Assembly (NCBI GenBank): GCA_045654565.1
Contig: JAZONP010000221.1
Span: 1 to 45,264 of the forward strand
DNA: 45,264 nt
DNA from: UBA1189 sp045654565
GTDB lineage: Bacteria; Bacteroidota; Bacteroidia; Bacteroidales; Bacteroidaceae
Direction: 5' to 3'
Shown: positions 7,920-16,502 of the stretch, piece after piece
How positions within the stretch are numbered: position 1 is the first letter of the stretch
Layout of the letters: each line of letters starts with the position of its first letter
Made by a program: the position numbers and the translations under genes
The notes under the pieces: model-generated
Database searches by the model: none
What the model was told of the DNA's origin: nothing
What the model saw: only the letters and a program-made list of their open reading frames with translations

Positions 7920-8582
7920 ATGAACGATTTCAAAAAATACGCTACCAAGCACCTCGGCATGAACAGCATGGTGCTTGATGATGTGCTCAAGGCACAGAGC
8001 CAGTATCTCAATCCTTATATACTCGAAGAGCGTCAACTCAACGTGACACAGATGGATGTGTTCTCACGACTGATGATGGATCGCATCATCTTTCTCGGCA
8101 CACAGATTGATGATTACACAGCCAATACATTGCAGGCGCAATTGCTCTACCTTGACTCTGTGGACAATGGTAAGGATATCTCTATCTACATCAATTCGCC
8201 CGGTGGCTCGGTATATGCAGGCCTTGGCATCTATGATACCATGCAGTTTATTAGTAGTGATGTAGCTACTATCTGTACGGGTATGGCTGCCAGCATGGCT
8301 GCAGTGCTTCTCGTGGCAGGTGCTGAGGGTAAGCGTTCGGCACTTCCCCACAGCCGAGTGATGATACATCAGCCTCTCGGAGGTGTGCAGGGGCAGGCTA
8401 GCGACATTGAGATTACTGCTCGCGAGATTCAGAAGCTCAAGCATGAGCTCTACACAATCATCGCGGATCATTCGCACACACCTTTCGATAAAGTGTGGGC
8501 CGACAGCGATCGCGATTATTGGATGACCGCCCAGGAAGCCAAGGAGTATGGTATGATTGACCAGGTATTGATGAGAAAATAA
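7920..8582 (+). CDS. clpP: ATP-dependent Clp protease proteolytic subunit
   Basis: ClpP forms the two-ring, 14-subunit serine protease chamber that degrades substrates fed by ClpX. The catalytic serine is S125 in GMAASM and the catalytic histidine is H150 in HSRVMIHQPLGG. The oxyanion/strand region NSPGGSVYAGLGIYD is intact. At 220 aa, with an N-terminal stretch (about 1-40) that may be a propeptide, it is the usual Bacteroidota length. Its TAA stop overlaps the clpX ATG (TAATG), so the two are translationally coupled. Confidence 0.97.
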   Translation: MNDFKKYATKHLGMNSMVLDDVLKAQSQYLNPYILEERQLNVTQMDVFSRLMMDRIIFLGTQIDDYTANTLQAQLLYLDSVDNGKDISIYINSPGGSVYAGLGIYDTMQFISSDVATICTGMAASMAAVLLVAGAEGKRSALPHSRVMIHQPLGGVQGQASDIEITAREIQKLKHELYTIIADHSHTPFDKVWADSDRDYWMTAQEAKEYGMIDQVLMRK

Positions 8583-9829
8583 TGGCAAAACAACAACGAC
8601 AATACTGTAGCTTCTGTGGACGTCCCGATACCGAGGTGGGTATGCTTATCGCTGGTATCAGTGGGTATATCTGCAACGAATGTGCCGAGCAGGCTCATGA
8701 GATTGCACGCGAAGCGATGAGGCAGAATAAGAAGAAGGGTGGTAAAGATGGTGACCTCGAGTTGAGTGAACTGCCCAAGCCCCAAGAGATAAAGACATTC
8801 CTCGACCAATATGTCATCGGCCAGGATGATGCAAAACGCTATCTTGCCGTATCGGTGTATAACCACTACAAACGTCTCATGCAGGAGGATAAGGCTGACG
8901 ATGTGGAGATCGAGAAGAGCAATATCATCATCGTGGGCAGCACGGGTACGGGTAAGACACTCCTTGCACGCACCATCGCGAAACTCCTCAAGGTGCCTTT
9001 CACCATCGTGGATGCTACGGTGCTTACCGAGGCAGGCTATGTGGGCGAAGATATCGAGAGCATCCTTACTCGTCTGCTTCAGGTGGCTGACTATGATGTG
9101 AAGGCTGCCGAGAAAGGTATCGTTTTCATTGACGAGATTGACAAGATTGCCCGCAAGAGTGATAATCCCTCAATTACCCGTGATGTGAGCGGTGAGGGTG
9201 TGCAGCAGGGTTTGCTCAAGTTGCTCGAGGGTTCGGTAGTTAATGTGCCTCCCCAGGGCGGGCGCAAGCACCCTGACCAGAAGATGATAGCCGTGAATAC
9301 AAAGAATATCCTCTTTATTTGTGGCGGTGCTTTTGATGGTATTGAACGCAAGATTGCTCAGCGCCTCAATACTCACGTGGTGGGCTATGGCTCGGTACAG
9401 AATACTTTGCGTATCGACAAGGAGAATATGATGCAGTACATCTCCCCGCAAGACCTCAAGAGTTTCGGTCTCATCCCCGAGATTATCGGCCGTATGCCAG
9501 TGCTCACCTACCTTAATCCCTTGTCTCGTGAGGCGTTGCTCGCTATCCTTACCGAACCGAAGAATGCCATTGTGAAGCAGTATATCAAACTGTTCGAGAT
9601 GGATGGTGTGGAGCTGACCTTTGATGACGACGTGTACGAGTATATCGTAGACAAGGCCATCGAGTTCAAACTCGGTGCCCGTGGTTTGCGTAGCATCGTG
9701 GAGAGTGTCATGATGGAGGCGATGTTTGATATCCCCACCCGTGGTGACAAACGCTTCACCGTGACACTTGACTATGCCCGTACTCAAATGGAGAAGTCAA
9801 ATCTCGGACGCCTGCAGACAGCTGAATAA
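8582..9829 (+). CDS. clpX: ATP-dependent Clp protease ATPase subunit ClpX
   Basis: This AAA+ unfoldase (415 aa) partners ClpP. The N-terminal C4 zinc-binding domain shows CSFCGR and YICNECAEQAH. The AAA+ core holds Walker A GSTGTGKT, Walker B IVFIDEIDKIAR, and the ClpX-typical GEGVQQGLLKLLEG and LFICGGAFDGIE. The C-terminal sensor-2 part shows KAIEFKLGARGLRSIVE. The gene overlaps clpP by one base and is 24 bp from ahcY, so read-through into ahcY is possible. Confidence 0.97.
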   Translation: MAKQQRQYCSFCGRPDTEVGMLIAGISGYICNECAEQAHEIAREAMRQNKKKGGKDGDLELSELPKPQEIKTFLDQYVIGQDDAKRYLAVSVYNHYKRLMQEDKADDVEIEKSNIIIVGSTGTGKTLLARTIAKLLKVPFTIVDATVLTEAGYVGEDIESILTRLLQVADYDVKAAEKGIVFIDEIDKIARKSDNPSITRDVSGEGVQQGLLKLLEGSVVNVPPQGGRKHPDQKMIAVNTKNILFICGGAFDGIERKIAQRLNTHVVGYGSVQNTLRIDKENMMQYISPQDLKSFGLIPEIIGRMPVLTYLNPLSREALLAILTEPKNAIVKQYIKLFEMDGVELTFDDDVYEYIVDKAIEFKLGARGLRSIVESVMMEAMFDIPTRGDKRFTVTLDYARTQMEKSNLGRLQTAE

Positions 9830-9853
9830 TATAGAATACATAAACACAAGAAT

Positions 9854-11272
9854 ATGAACGAACAACTATTTTCTCCCCTTCCGTACAAGGTGGCCGATAT
9901 GTCATTGGCTGAGTTCGGACACAAAGAAATTGACATGGCCGAGCATGAGATGCCTGGTCTCATGGCATTGCAAGCGAAGTATGGCGACAGTAAGCCTCTC
10001 AAGGGTGCTCGTATTATGGGCTCATTGCACATGACCATCCAGACTGCCGTGCTCATCAAGACCCTCAAAGCTCTCGGGGCCGAGGTGCGTTGGTGCTCAT
10101 GTAATATATACTCGACTCAAGACCATGCTGCAGCAGCTATCGCTGACCTCGGCGTTCCTGTATTTGCATGGAAAGGTGAGAGCCTGGCCGAGTACTGGTG
10201 GTGTACCCTGCAAGCCCTGAACTTCGGCAATGGTATGGGACCCAATATGATTGTTGACGATGGCGGTGACGCGACTCTGATGATACACCTCGGCGTGGAT
10301 GCCGAGAAGGATGCATCGGTGCTCGATACCCCTTCAGGCGGAGAGGACGAAGTGGAGCTCAAGGCTATCCTTAAACGTGTGCTTGCCGAACAGCCCGGAC
10401 TGTGGACTGCGATGGCCAAGGAGGTGCGTGGCGTTTCTGAGGAGACCACTACAGGTGTACACCGCCTCTATCAGATGAAGGAGGAGGGCAAACTATTGTT
10501 CCCCGCTTTCAATGTGAATGACTCGGTGACCAAGAGTAAATTTGATAACCTCTACGGATGTCGCGAGTCTCTGGCCGATGGCATCAAGCGAGCAACCGAT
10601 GTGATGATTGCAGGTAAGGTCGCTGTGGTATGTGGCTATGGTGATGTAGGTAAGGGTTGTGCACATAGCCTTCGTTCGTACGGAGCTCGCGTGCTTGTGA
10701 CCGAGATCGATCCCATCTGTGCACTACAGGCGGCCATGGAAGGCTTCCAGGTGGTGACCATGGAGGCGGCTTGCTCGCAGGGCAACATCTTCGTGACCAC
10801 TACGGGTAATATCGATATCATCCGCATCGATCATATGACACAGATGCCTGATCAGGCTATCGTATGTAATATCGGTCACTTCGATAATGAGATTCAAGTA
10901 GAAGCATTGAAGAACTTCCCCGGCATTCGTCGTGAGAATGTGAAGCCTCAGGTTGACCGCTACTACTTCCCCGACGGGCATAGTATCATCTTGCTGGCTG
11001 ATGGTCGCCTTGTGAACCTCGGTTGTGCTACTGGTCACCCCTCGTTTGTGATGAGCAACTCATTCACCAACCAAACCTTGGCGCAGATTGAACTTTTCGG
11101 TAAGGACTATCCCATTGATGTGTACCGTTTGCCCAAGCATCTTGATGAGGAGGTGGCACGTCTCCATTTGGAGCGTATCGGCGTGCACCTTACTACGCTG
11201 ACTCAGGCTCAGGCCGACTATATCGGTGTAAGTGTGGATGGACCTTACAAGGCTGAACACTATAGATACTAA
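9854..11272 (+). CDS. ahcY: Adenosylhomocysteinase (SAH hydrolase)
   Basis: This enzyme reversibly hydrolyses S-adenosylhomocysteine to adenosine and homocysteine with bound NAD, clearing the product of methyltransferases. The 472-aa length is normal. Visible signatures are SLHMTIQTAVLIKTLKALGAEVRWCSCNIYSTQDH near the N-terminus (adenosine-binding half; written here as adjoining motifs), the NAD-binding GYGDVGKGCAHSL, FVTTTGNIDII, CNIGHFDNEI, and the C-terminal DGPYKAEHYRY that closes the NAD site of the neighbouring subunit. I see no SAH-riboswitch-like structure in the 24 bp upstream, and it probably shares the clpPX transcript or has a promoter inside clpX. Confidence 0.97.
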   Translation: MNEQLFSPLPYKVADMSLAEFGHKEIDMAEHEMPGLMALQAKYGDSKPLKGARIMGSLHMTIQTAVLIKTLKALGAEVRWCSCNIYSTQDHAAAAIADLGVPVFAWKGESLAEYWWCTLQALNFGNGMGPNMIVDDGGDATLMIHLGVDAEKDASVLDTPSGGEDEVELKAILKRVLAEQPGLWTAMAKEVRGVSEETTTGVHRLYQMKEEGKLLFPAFNVNDSVTKSKFDNLYGCRESLADGIKRATDVMIAGKVAVVCGYGDVGKGCAHSLRSYGARVLVTEIDPICALQAAMEGFQVVTMEAACSQGNIFVTTTGNIDIIRIDHMTQMPDQAIVCNIGHFDNEIQVEALKNFPGIRRENVKPQVDRYYFPDGHSIILLADGRLVNLGCATGHPSFVMSNSFTNQTLAQIELFGKDYPIDVYRLPKHLDEEVARLHLERIGVHLTTLTQAQADYIGVSVDGPYKAEHYRY

Positions 11273-11279
11273 ATGTCTT

Positions 11280-11333
11280 GGAGTTAGGAGGCGGGGCTTT
11301 TTATTTCGTGAATAGTTCGCAATTCCTAACTCC
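11280..11333. repeat. Inverted repeat with long loop after ahcY
   Basis: GGAGTTAGGA (11280-11289) pairs perfectly with TCCTAACTCC (11324-11333) across a 34-nt loop that contains a GGGGCTTTTTA stretch. It may act as a weak terminator. The same GGAGTTA core occurs in the clpP leader, so it may also be a dispersed repeat. Confidence 0.45.
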
Positions 11334-11355
11334 TCATTTCAAATGTTGAATTGAT

Positions 11356-11934
11356 ATGACCTCCGTTTGTGTATACTGCGCCTCAAGTACGCAGATAGAT
11401 GAGAAATATTTCCGCGCAGCAGAGGAATTGGGCACACTGATAGCCCAGAAAGGACTCCGGCTCGTTACGGGCGCTGGCAATATGGGCTTGATGTGTGCTG
11501 TTGAGGATGCTGCTCTTGCCGCAGGTGGTAAGGTTACTGGCATCATTCCCTCTTTCATGATTGAAGAAGGGTGGCATCATACAGGTCTTACCGAGCTGAT
11601 TGAAACCGCCTCGATGCACGAGCGTAAGCAGATGATGGCAGACCTTTCAGATGGAGCTATAGCATTGCCAGGCGGTTGTGGTACCTTTGAAGAATTGCTT
11701 GAAATAATTACCTGGAGACAGTTGGGACTATATCTTGGTCCTGTAATTATTCTCAATATTGATGGCTACTATGACAATTTGTTGGCTCAGTTAGGTCGAG
11801 CTTTAGAGGATAAGTTTATGCGTGATATCCATGCGGGTATTTGGCAGGTTGCTACCACTCCCGAAGAGGCTGTAGAACTGTTGTTTAATACCCCGAACTG
11901 GGATAAGAATGTGCGTAAGTTTGCGGCAATTTAG
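11356..11934 (+). CDS. LOG-family protein (TIGR00730 Rossmann fold; nucleotide 5'-monophosphate phosphoribohydrolase type)
   Basis: This 192-aa cytoplasmic protein carries the family signature PGGCGTFEELLEIITWRQLG and the N-terminal VCVYCASS..(I/D)..YF.AA.ELG pattern. GAGNMGLMCAVEDAALAAGG forms the nucleotide-binding loop. Characterised relatives cleave the N-glycosidic bond of AMP-type nucleotides, including cytokinin riboside monophosphates. The substrate in this organism is unknown. The gene stands between ahcY and a membrane protein, and I see no clear functional link. Confidence 0.88.
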   Translation: MTSVCVYCASSTQIDEKYFRAAEELGTLIAQKGLRLVTGAGNMGLMCAVEDAALAAGGKVTGIIPSFMIEEGWHHTGLTELIETASMHERKQMMADLSDGAIALPGGCGTFEELLEIITWRQLGLYLGPVIILNIDGYYDNLLAQLGRALEDKFMRDIHAGIWQVATTPEEAVELLFNTPNWDKNVRKFAAI

Positions 11935-11956
11935 TGAAATTTGTCGTGAATGATTA

Positions 11957-12664
11957 ATGATTATAGGGAGGATGAATACGGCTACAGTCTTGTTAAATAC
12001 GATACAAGGAATTCCTGCATCGCGGCCTCATTATGCAGATGATTTTATGGTATGCGGCATCTTGGTATGTGCGTTTATCTTGGCTGCGGTGCTGTCAGAT
12101 CGTAAAGGCTATATTATCCGTTTGTTAAAGGGGTTTTTCCTTCCTCGTGAGAACTCGATAGAGGGGGTACGTACTACAAATATTATTTATTTTCGTATAT
12201 CCATGTATATCGTTAGCTTTGCTTCTGTAGCGTTTCTGCTGACGATATCCGTTGTAGGGGCTTCTTTGGCTGCGATGGGCTGTGGGGAGATGTGGCTTCT
12301 TTCATGTGTGTCGGTCGTTCTCTTCTATATGTTGCGGGTGGGGGTGTTTGCGGCTACTAACCGGATTTTTTTTGACTCTGTCACCACCTTTGCTTGGGAG
12401 CAGGCTTATGCTTGTTGGACACTTCTTTCAAGTGTCCCATTGTATTTGTTGACCGTTGTTGCGGTCTTCTTTAATCTGTCGGCTCATGTCGTTTTATTGC
12501 TATTGGTCATATGTGTGGCCTTATTAGAGATATGTCTATTATACAAGGCTTTTCATATCTTTTCGGCTAAAAAATATGGTATTTTGCAAATTTTTATCTA
12601 CCTTTGCACCCTCGAACTGATGCCCCTGCTTGTGGCAGGCAAAGCATTGGTTTTATTTGTGTAA
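11957..12664 (+). CDS. DUF4271-type integral membrane protein
   Basis: This is a 235-aa hydrophobic protein with about five or six predicted membrane segments (for example FMVCGILVCAFILAAVL, ISMYIVSFASVAFLL, LLSSVPLYLLTVVAVFF and VVLLLLVICVALLEICLLY). No catalytic motif is visible. Genes of this type commonly sit directly upstream of hemD in Bacteroidales, and the assignment rests on that context plus the topology. The start is uncertain. The ATG at 11957 is used, but ATGAATACG at 11972 follows GGGAGG directly, too close for a usual ribosome-binding site. Its function is unknown. Confidence 0.75.
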   Translation: MIIGRMNTATVLLNTIQGIPASRPHYADDFMVCGILVCAFILAAVLSDRKGYIIRLLKGFFLPRENSIEGVRTTNIIYFRISMYIVSFASVAFLLTISVVGASLAAMGCGEMWLLSCVSVVLFYMLRVGVFAATNRIFFDSVTTFAWEQAYACWTLLSSVPLYLLTVVAVFFNLSAHVVLLLLVICVALLEICLLYKAFHIFSAKKYGILQIFIYLCTLELMPLLVAGKALVLFV

Positions 12665-12692
12665 TAACGTTTGATATAAACAACTGATAACC

Positions 12693-13439
12693 TTGAAACT
12701 AAGTAAGATTCTAGTATCGCAACCCAAGCCTGCTTCAGACAAGTCACCCTATTTTGACATTGCACGTAAGTATGGCGTTGAGATTGATTTTAAGCAGTTC
12801 ATTCAAGTAGAGGCTCTCAGCGCAAAAGAGTTCCGTGCCCAACACATTGACCTCACCGAATTCACAGCTATCGTATTCACTTCGCGCCATGCCATCGACC
12901 ATTTCTTTGGTCTATGTGCAGAACTTCGTGTACAGGTTCCCGAGACGATGAAGTACTTCTGTATTTCAGAGACTATATCTCTGTATATCCAGAAGTATGT
13001 GCAGTATCGCAAGCGTAAGGTATTCTTCGGTACCAATGGTAAGATGGATACTTTGTTGCCTCTCATGGTGAAGCATAAGAATGAGAAATACTTCGTTCCT
13101 ATGTCAAGCGTTCACAATGACGAGATTGCTACCATGCTTGATGGAGCTGGTTTGCAGCACACCGAGGGTGTGATGTATCGTACCGTAAGTCGCATGTTTG
13201 AGCAAGGTGAATTGGCGGGTTATGATATGATGATTTTCTTCAGTCCCTCGGGTATCGTTTCCCTTAAGGAGAATCTCCCCAATTTTGTTCAGGGCGACAT
13301 ATTGATTGCTTGCTTTGGCCCTTCTACGGCGGCCGCTATCAAAGAGGCTGGTCTTCGTCTCGATCTTGAGGCTCCTACGGTTGAGGCTCCCTCGATGACT
13401 ATGGCGCTGGAACAGTATTTAGCAAAGACTAATAAGTAA
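12693..13439 (+). CDS. hemD: Uroporphyrinogen-III synthase-like protein
   Basis: Uroporphyrinogen-III synthase closes hydroxymethylbilane with D-ring inversion in haem/cobamide synthesis. The 248-aa protein starts at a TTG (12693), chosen because the following KLSKILVSQPKPASDKSPYF matches the family N-terminus and no in-frame ATG precedes it. Visible features are IVFTSRHAIDHFF, KYFCISETISLYIQKY, MIFFSPSGIVSL and CFGPSTAAAIKEAGL, all in the family's two-lobed Rossmann-like arrangement. No other tetrapyrrole gene is in the window, so pathway completeness cannot be judged. Confidence 0.85.
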   Translation: MKLSKILVSQPKPASDKSPYFDIARKYGVEIDFKQFIQVEALSAKEFRAQHIDLTEFTAIVFTSRHAIDHFFGLCAELRVQVPETMKYFCISETISLYIQKYVQYRKRKVFFGTNGKMDTLLPLMVKHKNEKYFVPMSSVHNDEIATMLDGAGLQHTEGVMYRTVSRMFEQGELAGYDMMIFFSPSGIVSLKENLPNFVQGDILIACFGPSTAAAIKEAGLRLDLEAPTVEAPSMTMALEQYLAKTNK

Positions 13440-13457
13440 CATACTTGTCATTCCATG

Positions 13458-13507
13458 ATTAAGGGCTGCTAAGGTCGATTGTTTCCTATCCCTTAGCGGC
13501 CCTTAAT
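13458..13507. repeat. Large intergenic hairpin between hemD and rnpA
   Basis: A 17-bp arm (13458-13474) pairs with 13491-13507 across a 16-nt loop, with one G-T mismatch. The core is TTAAGGGC.GCTAAGG. No T-tract follows. It may be an RNA processing or attenuation structure, or a dispersed palindromic element. Confidence 0.65.
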
Positions 13508-13526
13508 AATTTAAAGAATCTGCATT

Positions 13527-13919
13527 ATGCCTACCATGCATCGAAACACCTTCAAGAAGAGCGAACGACTATGTAGCCGGCTTCTGATGGATCGCCTTTT
13601 TCAAGGTGATAATCTGTCGGTATCTGCTTATCCTTTTCGAGCAGTATTCTTGCCTGTCGAGCAATCGATGAAAGAGGGTGTGTCTGTGCTTGTCAGTGTT
13701 CCTAAGAAGCGTTTTCATGATGCAGTAGATCGTAATCGAGTGAAGCGTCAGACGCGTGAGGCTTATCGTAAGCATAAGCATTCCCTTGTTGGTCAGGTGG
13801 AAGCTAAAAGTCAAGGACTGTTGGTTGCTTTTATCTATGTCTCGGCAAAGATTGAATCTACTGAATATATAGAGAAGCGTATGGTGCGCTTATTGGAGAA
13901 GATTGGTGAAGCGCTATGA
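13527..13919 (+). CDS. rnpA: Ribonuclease P protein component
   Basis: This small basic protein (130 aa) supports the RNase P RNA in 5' maturation of tRNA precursors. The RNR signature is present in HDAVDRNRVKRQTREAYRKH, and the N-terminal FKKSERL and the VSVPKKRF strand are typical. Its stop overlaps the yidD start (ATGAAG at 13916), which couples the two. The usual bacterial neighbour rpmH is absent here, as is common in Bacteroidota. Confidence 0.95.
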   Translation: MPTMHRNTFKKSERLCSRLLMDRLFQGDNLSVSAYPFRAVFLPVEQSMKEGVSVLVSVPKKRFHDAVDRNRVKRQTREAYRKHKHSLVGQVEAKSQGLLVAFIYVSAKIESTEYIEKRMVRLLEKIGEAL

Positions 13920-14137
13920 AGAAGATATTGACTTACCTTCTGCTGCTGCCCATTTATTTCTATCGGGCATGTATTTCTCCGTTTACTCCTCCCTCATGCC
14001 GTTTTACTCCTACTTGTTCGCAGTATGCTATTGAGGCGCTGAAGAAGCATGGCCCTTTTCGTGGGCTCTATCTTGCAATACGTCGTATCCTTCGCTGTCA
14101 TCCTTGGGGTGGTTCGGGGTACGATCCTGTACCCTAA
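13916..14137 (+). CDS. yidD: Membrane protein insertion efficiency factor YidD
   Basis: This 73-aa protein has an amphipathic/hydrophobic N-terminus (ILTYLLLLPIYFYRACISPF) and the conserved family core SCRFTPTCSQYAIEALKKHG, LAIRRILRCHPWGGSGYDPV. It helps YidC/Sec membrane insertion. The gene overlaps rnpA by 4 bp and is followed 15 bp later by the TatD-family gene. Confidence 0.95.
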   Translation: MKKILTYLLLLPIYFYRACISPFTPPSCRFTPTCSQYAIEALKKHGPFRGLYLAIRRILRCHPWGGSGYDPVP

Positions 14138-14152
14138 GATCGTTGCATTGCC

Positions 14153-14791
14153 ATGATTTATGATCTTCACACACATCATCATCCTGATAATCCCGGTGAG
14201 GCTATTGTGCAACTTCCGCTCAATGCATTCCATCTTCGGCAGGGGCATTTCTATTCCGTAGGTCTGCATCCTTGGGATATAGGTAGTGATTGGCGTACTC
14301 AGATGGCTGGACTGCTTGTTAAAGCATTGCATCCGCAGGTTGTGATGATAGGCGAAGCCGGCATTGACAAGAAGAAAAGTTTAGTATCGGTGGAGGTACA
14401 GATGGAGGTCTTCCGTGAACATGTGCGCTTGAGCGAGCTCGTTCGTAAACCTCTTGTCGTCCATTGTGTGAAAGGTATAGATGAGGTGCTTTTCATTCGT
14501 AAGGAGATGAGAGCGACTCTTCCTTGGGTTATCCATGGCTTCCGTGGCGGCATCGAACAATGGCAGCATCTTACTCGTGCTGGACTCTGCGTCAGCATAG
14601 GTGGACACTATAATGAGGAACTGGTGAGAGAACTTCCTCTCTCGCAACTGTTCATTGAGAGTGATGAATTGGGCGATTCGGCTATAGCGTACGGTCTAGT
14701 GAGTGAGACAAAGCAAATGGATAGTCTTGAACTGAGTCAGCATGTGGCGAAAAATATCTATGGCCTGCTCACTGCCTATCGTGAAGAGTGA
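14153..14791 (+). CDS. TatD-family metal-dependent hydrolase
   Basis: This is a 212-aa TIM-barrel amidohydrolase related to TatD DNases. The metal-binding motifs are YDLHTHHHP (HxH), IGEAGIDKK (the Glu ligand), LVVHCVKG and FIESDELGD. It is shorter than the classical 260-aa TatD, but this compact form is usual beside yidD in Bacteroidales. Characterised homologues are 3'-5' deoxyribonucleases. The exact substrate here is unknown. Confidence 0.88.
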   Translation: MIYDLHTHHHPDNPGEAIVQLPLNAFHLRQGHFYSVGLHPWDIGSDWRTQMAGLLVKALHPQVVMIGEAGIDKKKSLVSVEVQMEVFREHVRLSELVRKPLVVHCVKGIDEVLFIRKEMRATLPWVIHGFRGGIEQWQHLTRAGLCVSIGGHYNEELVRELPLSQLFIESDELGDSAIAYGLVSETKQMDSLELSQHVAKNIYGLLTAYREE

Positions 14792-14867
14792 ACTTTTTTC
14801 GCTTAAATGGTGTAGTCTTTGGGGATAATGTATTATCTTCGCATTGTAAATATTGTTATTAGAGACT

Positions 14868-16502
14868 ATGGCCAAGAATGGGACGTTGCTTTGGATTGAT
14901 GACGAGATAGAACTCTTGCGTGCCCACATACTCTTTCTCAAGGGGAAGGACTATGAGGTGGATACCGTTACCAATGGGCGTGATGCGTTGGATCGTTGCC
15001 GTGAACGTAGCTATGACCTTATTCTGCTCGATGAGAATATGCCTGGCTTGACGGGTCTCGAGACACTCACACTCATCAAGGAAGTACAGCCCACTGTCCC
15101 TGTGGTGATGGTGACTAAGAGCGAAGAAGAGGATATTATGAATCAGGCTATAGGAGCCAAGATTGCCGACTATCTTATCAAGCCAGTCAACCCCAATCAG
15201 ATACTTCTTACGCTGAAGAAGAATATTCACAAGAAGGATATCATCACCGAGACTACTAATACCAACTACCAGCAGAATATGGGCCGCATCGCTATGCAGA
15301 TTAACGATGCTGTGACACATGAGGACTGGGTGGAGGTATATAAGAATCTTGTCTACTGGGAACTTGAGCTCGAGCATGCAGACAATAATATGGGAGAGAT
15401 GTTGCGCATGCAGAAGGAGGAGGCCAACAATCTCTTTGCGAAATACATCAGGAGAAACTATGAGAGCCTGGTTGAGAGTTTTGAATTGAGAGTTGAGCAA
15501 ACTATGCCGAAGAAGGGCGCACAGCGTGTTGCCGGCTTTCAAACAGAGCTCGCAGACCGAAGGGAAAAGCAACCATTATTCTCTCCTCATCTCTTCCGTG
15601 ACCGTATCTTTCCTTTGCTTGACCAAAAAGAAAAGGTGGTACTCGTTGTGTTCGACAACTTTCGCTATGATCAGTGGAAGGCCATCAGTCACGAACTGAG
15701 TGGTGAGTTTGCTTTCGATGAGGAACTCTATTATAGCATCCTGCCTACGGCAACACAGTATGCGCGCAATGCAATCTTTTCTGGTCTCATGCCCAATAAG
15801 ATAGCCGAGATGTTTCCCGAACTCTGGGTGGATGAGGACGAGGAGGAGGGAAAGAACCTTAACGAGGCTCCTCTGATTCAGACGCAGATCAATCGGTACC
15901 GTCGTCGCGATAGCTTCTCATATCATAAAATTAACGATGCGCAAGGGGCTGAGCGCTTGGTGTCGCAGTTTCGCCAGTTTGAGAATAATGACCTCAACGT
16001 TGTGGTGGTCAACTTCATTGACATGCTCAGTCATGCTCGTACCGAATCGAGGACCTTGCGCGAACTCGCTGCCGATGAGGCTGCCTACCGCTCGGTGACA
16101 ACTACGTGGTTTCGCCACTCACCGCTGAGGGAGTTCTTCAGTCTGCTTGCCGAGAGCGATTATAAGGTCATCATCACCACCGACCATGGCAGCATACGCG
16201 TTAACAATCCGATTAAGGTGGTGGGTGACCGCAATGTGAATACCAACTTGCGTTATAAACTGGGTAAGACCCTCGGATACAATTCTCGCGAAGTATATGA
16301 GATAAAAGATCCCCGCAGGGTGTTCCTTCCCTCTCCTAATGTGAGTACAACTTACATATTTGCCTGGGGTGACAATTTCTTTGCCTATCCCAACAACTAC
16401 AACCACTACGTCTCCTATTACCGGGACACCTTCCAGCATGGTGTTATCTCGATGGAGGAGATGATAGTGCCATTCATAACGTTAACACCGAAGAAGAGAT
16501 GA
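14868..16502 (+). CDS. porX: PorX-type response regulator with PglZ/alkaline-phosphatase-like output domain
   Basis: This is the T9SS regulator PorX, a fusion of receiver and PglZ phosphodiesterase-like domains. The receiver (about 1-125) shows WIDDEIELLRAH with acidic residues at the N-terminus, phospho-acceptor D55 in LILLDENMPGLTG, VVMVTKSEEE and the lysine in YLIKPVNP. The helical middle (about 130-200) leads into the PglZ domain (about 230-535), with FDNFRYDQWK, VNFIDMLSHARTES and the metal-binding TTDHGSIRVN. The frame is open from a TTG at 14853, but I take the ATG at 14868 (MAKNGTLLWID), giving 544 aa. The stop overlaps the tsaE start (ATGA). No cognate kinase PorY gene is in the window. 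Confidence 0.92.
   Translation: MAKNGTLLWIDDEIELLRAHILFLKGKDYEVDTVTNGRDALDRCRERSYDLILLDENMPGLTGLETLTLIKEVQPTVPVVMVTKSEEEDIMNQAIGAKIADYLIKPVNPNQILLTLKKNIHKKDIITETTNTNYQQNMGRIAMQINDAVTHEDWVEVYKNLVYWELELEHADNNMGEMLRMQKEEANNLFAKYIRRNYESLVESFELRVEQTMPKKGAQRVAGFQTELADRREKQPLFSPHLFRDRIFPLLDQKEKVVLVVFDNFRYDQWKAISHELSGEFAFDEELYYSILPTATQYARNAIFSGLMPNKIAEMFPELWVDEDEEEGKNLNEAPLIQTQINRYRRRDSFSYHKINDAQGAERLVSQFRQFENNDLNVVVVNFIDMLSHARTESRTLRELAADEAAYRSVTTTWFRHSPLREFFSLLAESDYKVIITTDHGSIRVNNPIKVVGDRNVNTNLRYKLGKTLGYNSREVYEIKDPRRVFLPSPNVSTTYIFAWGDNFFAYPNNYNHYVSYYRDTFQHGVISMEEMIVPFITLTPKKR

Noticed and set aside
9830..9853. SAH riboswitch upstream of ahcY
   Set aside because: Only 24 bp separate clpX and ahcY, with no room for the aptamer and no paired segments visible.
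14859..15572. 237-aa minus-strand open frame inside porX
   Set aside because: It is antisense to the PorX receiver domain, whose motifs are intact. No protein family is recognisable.
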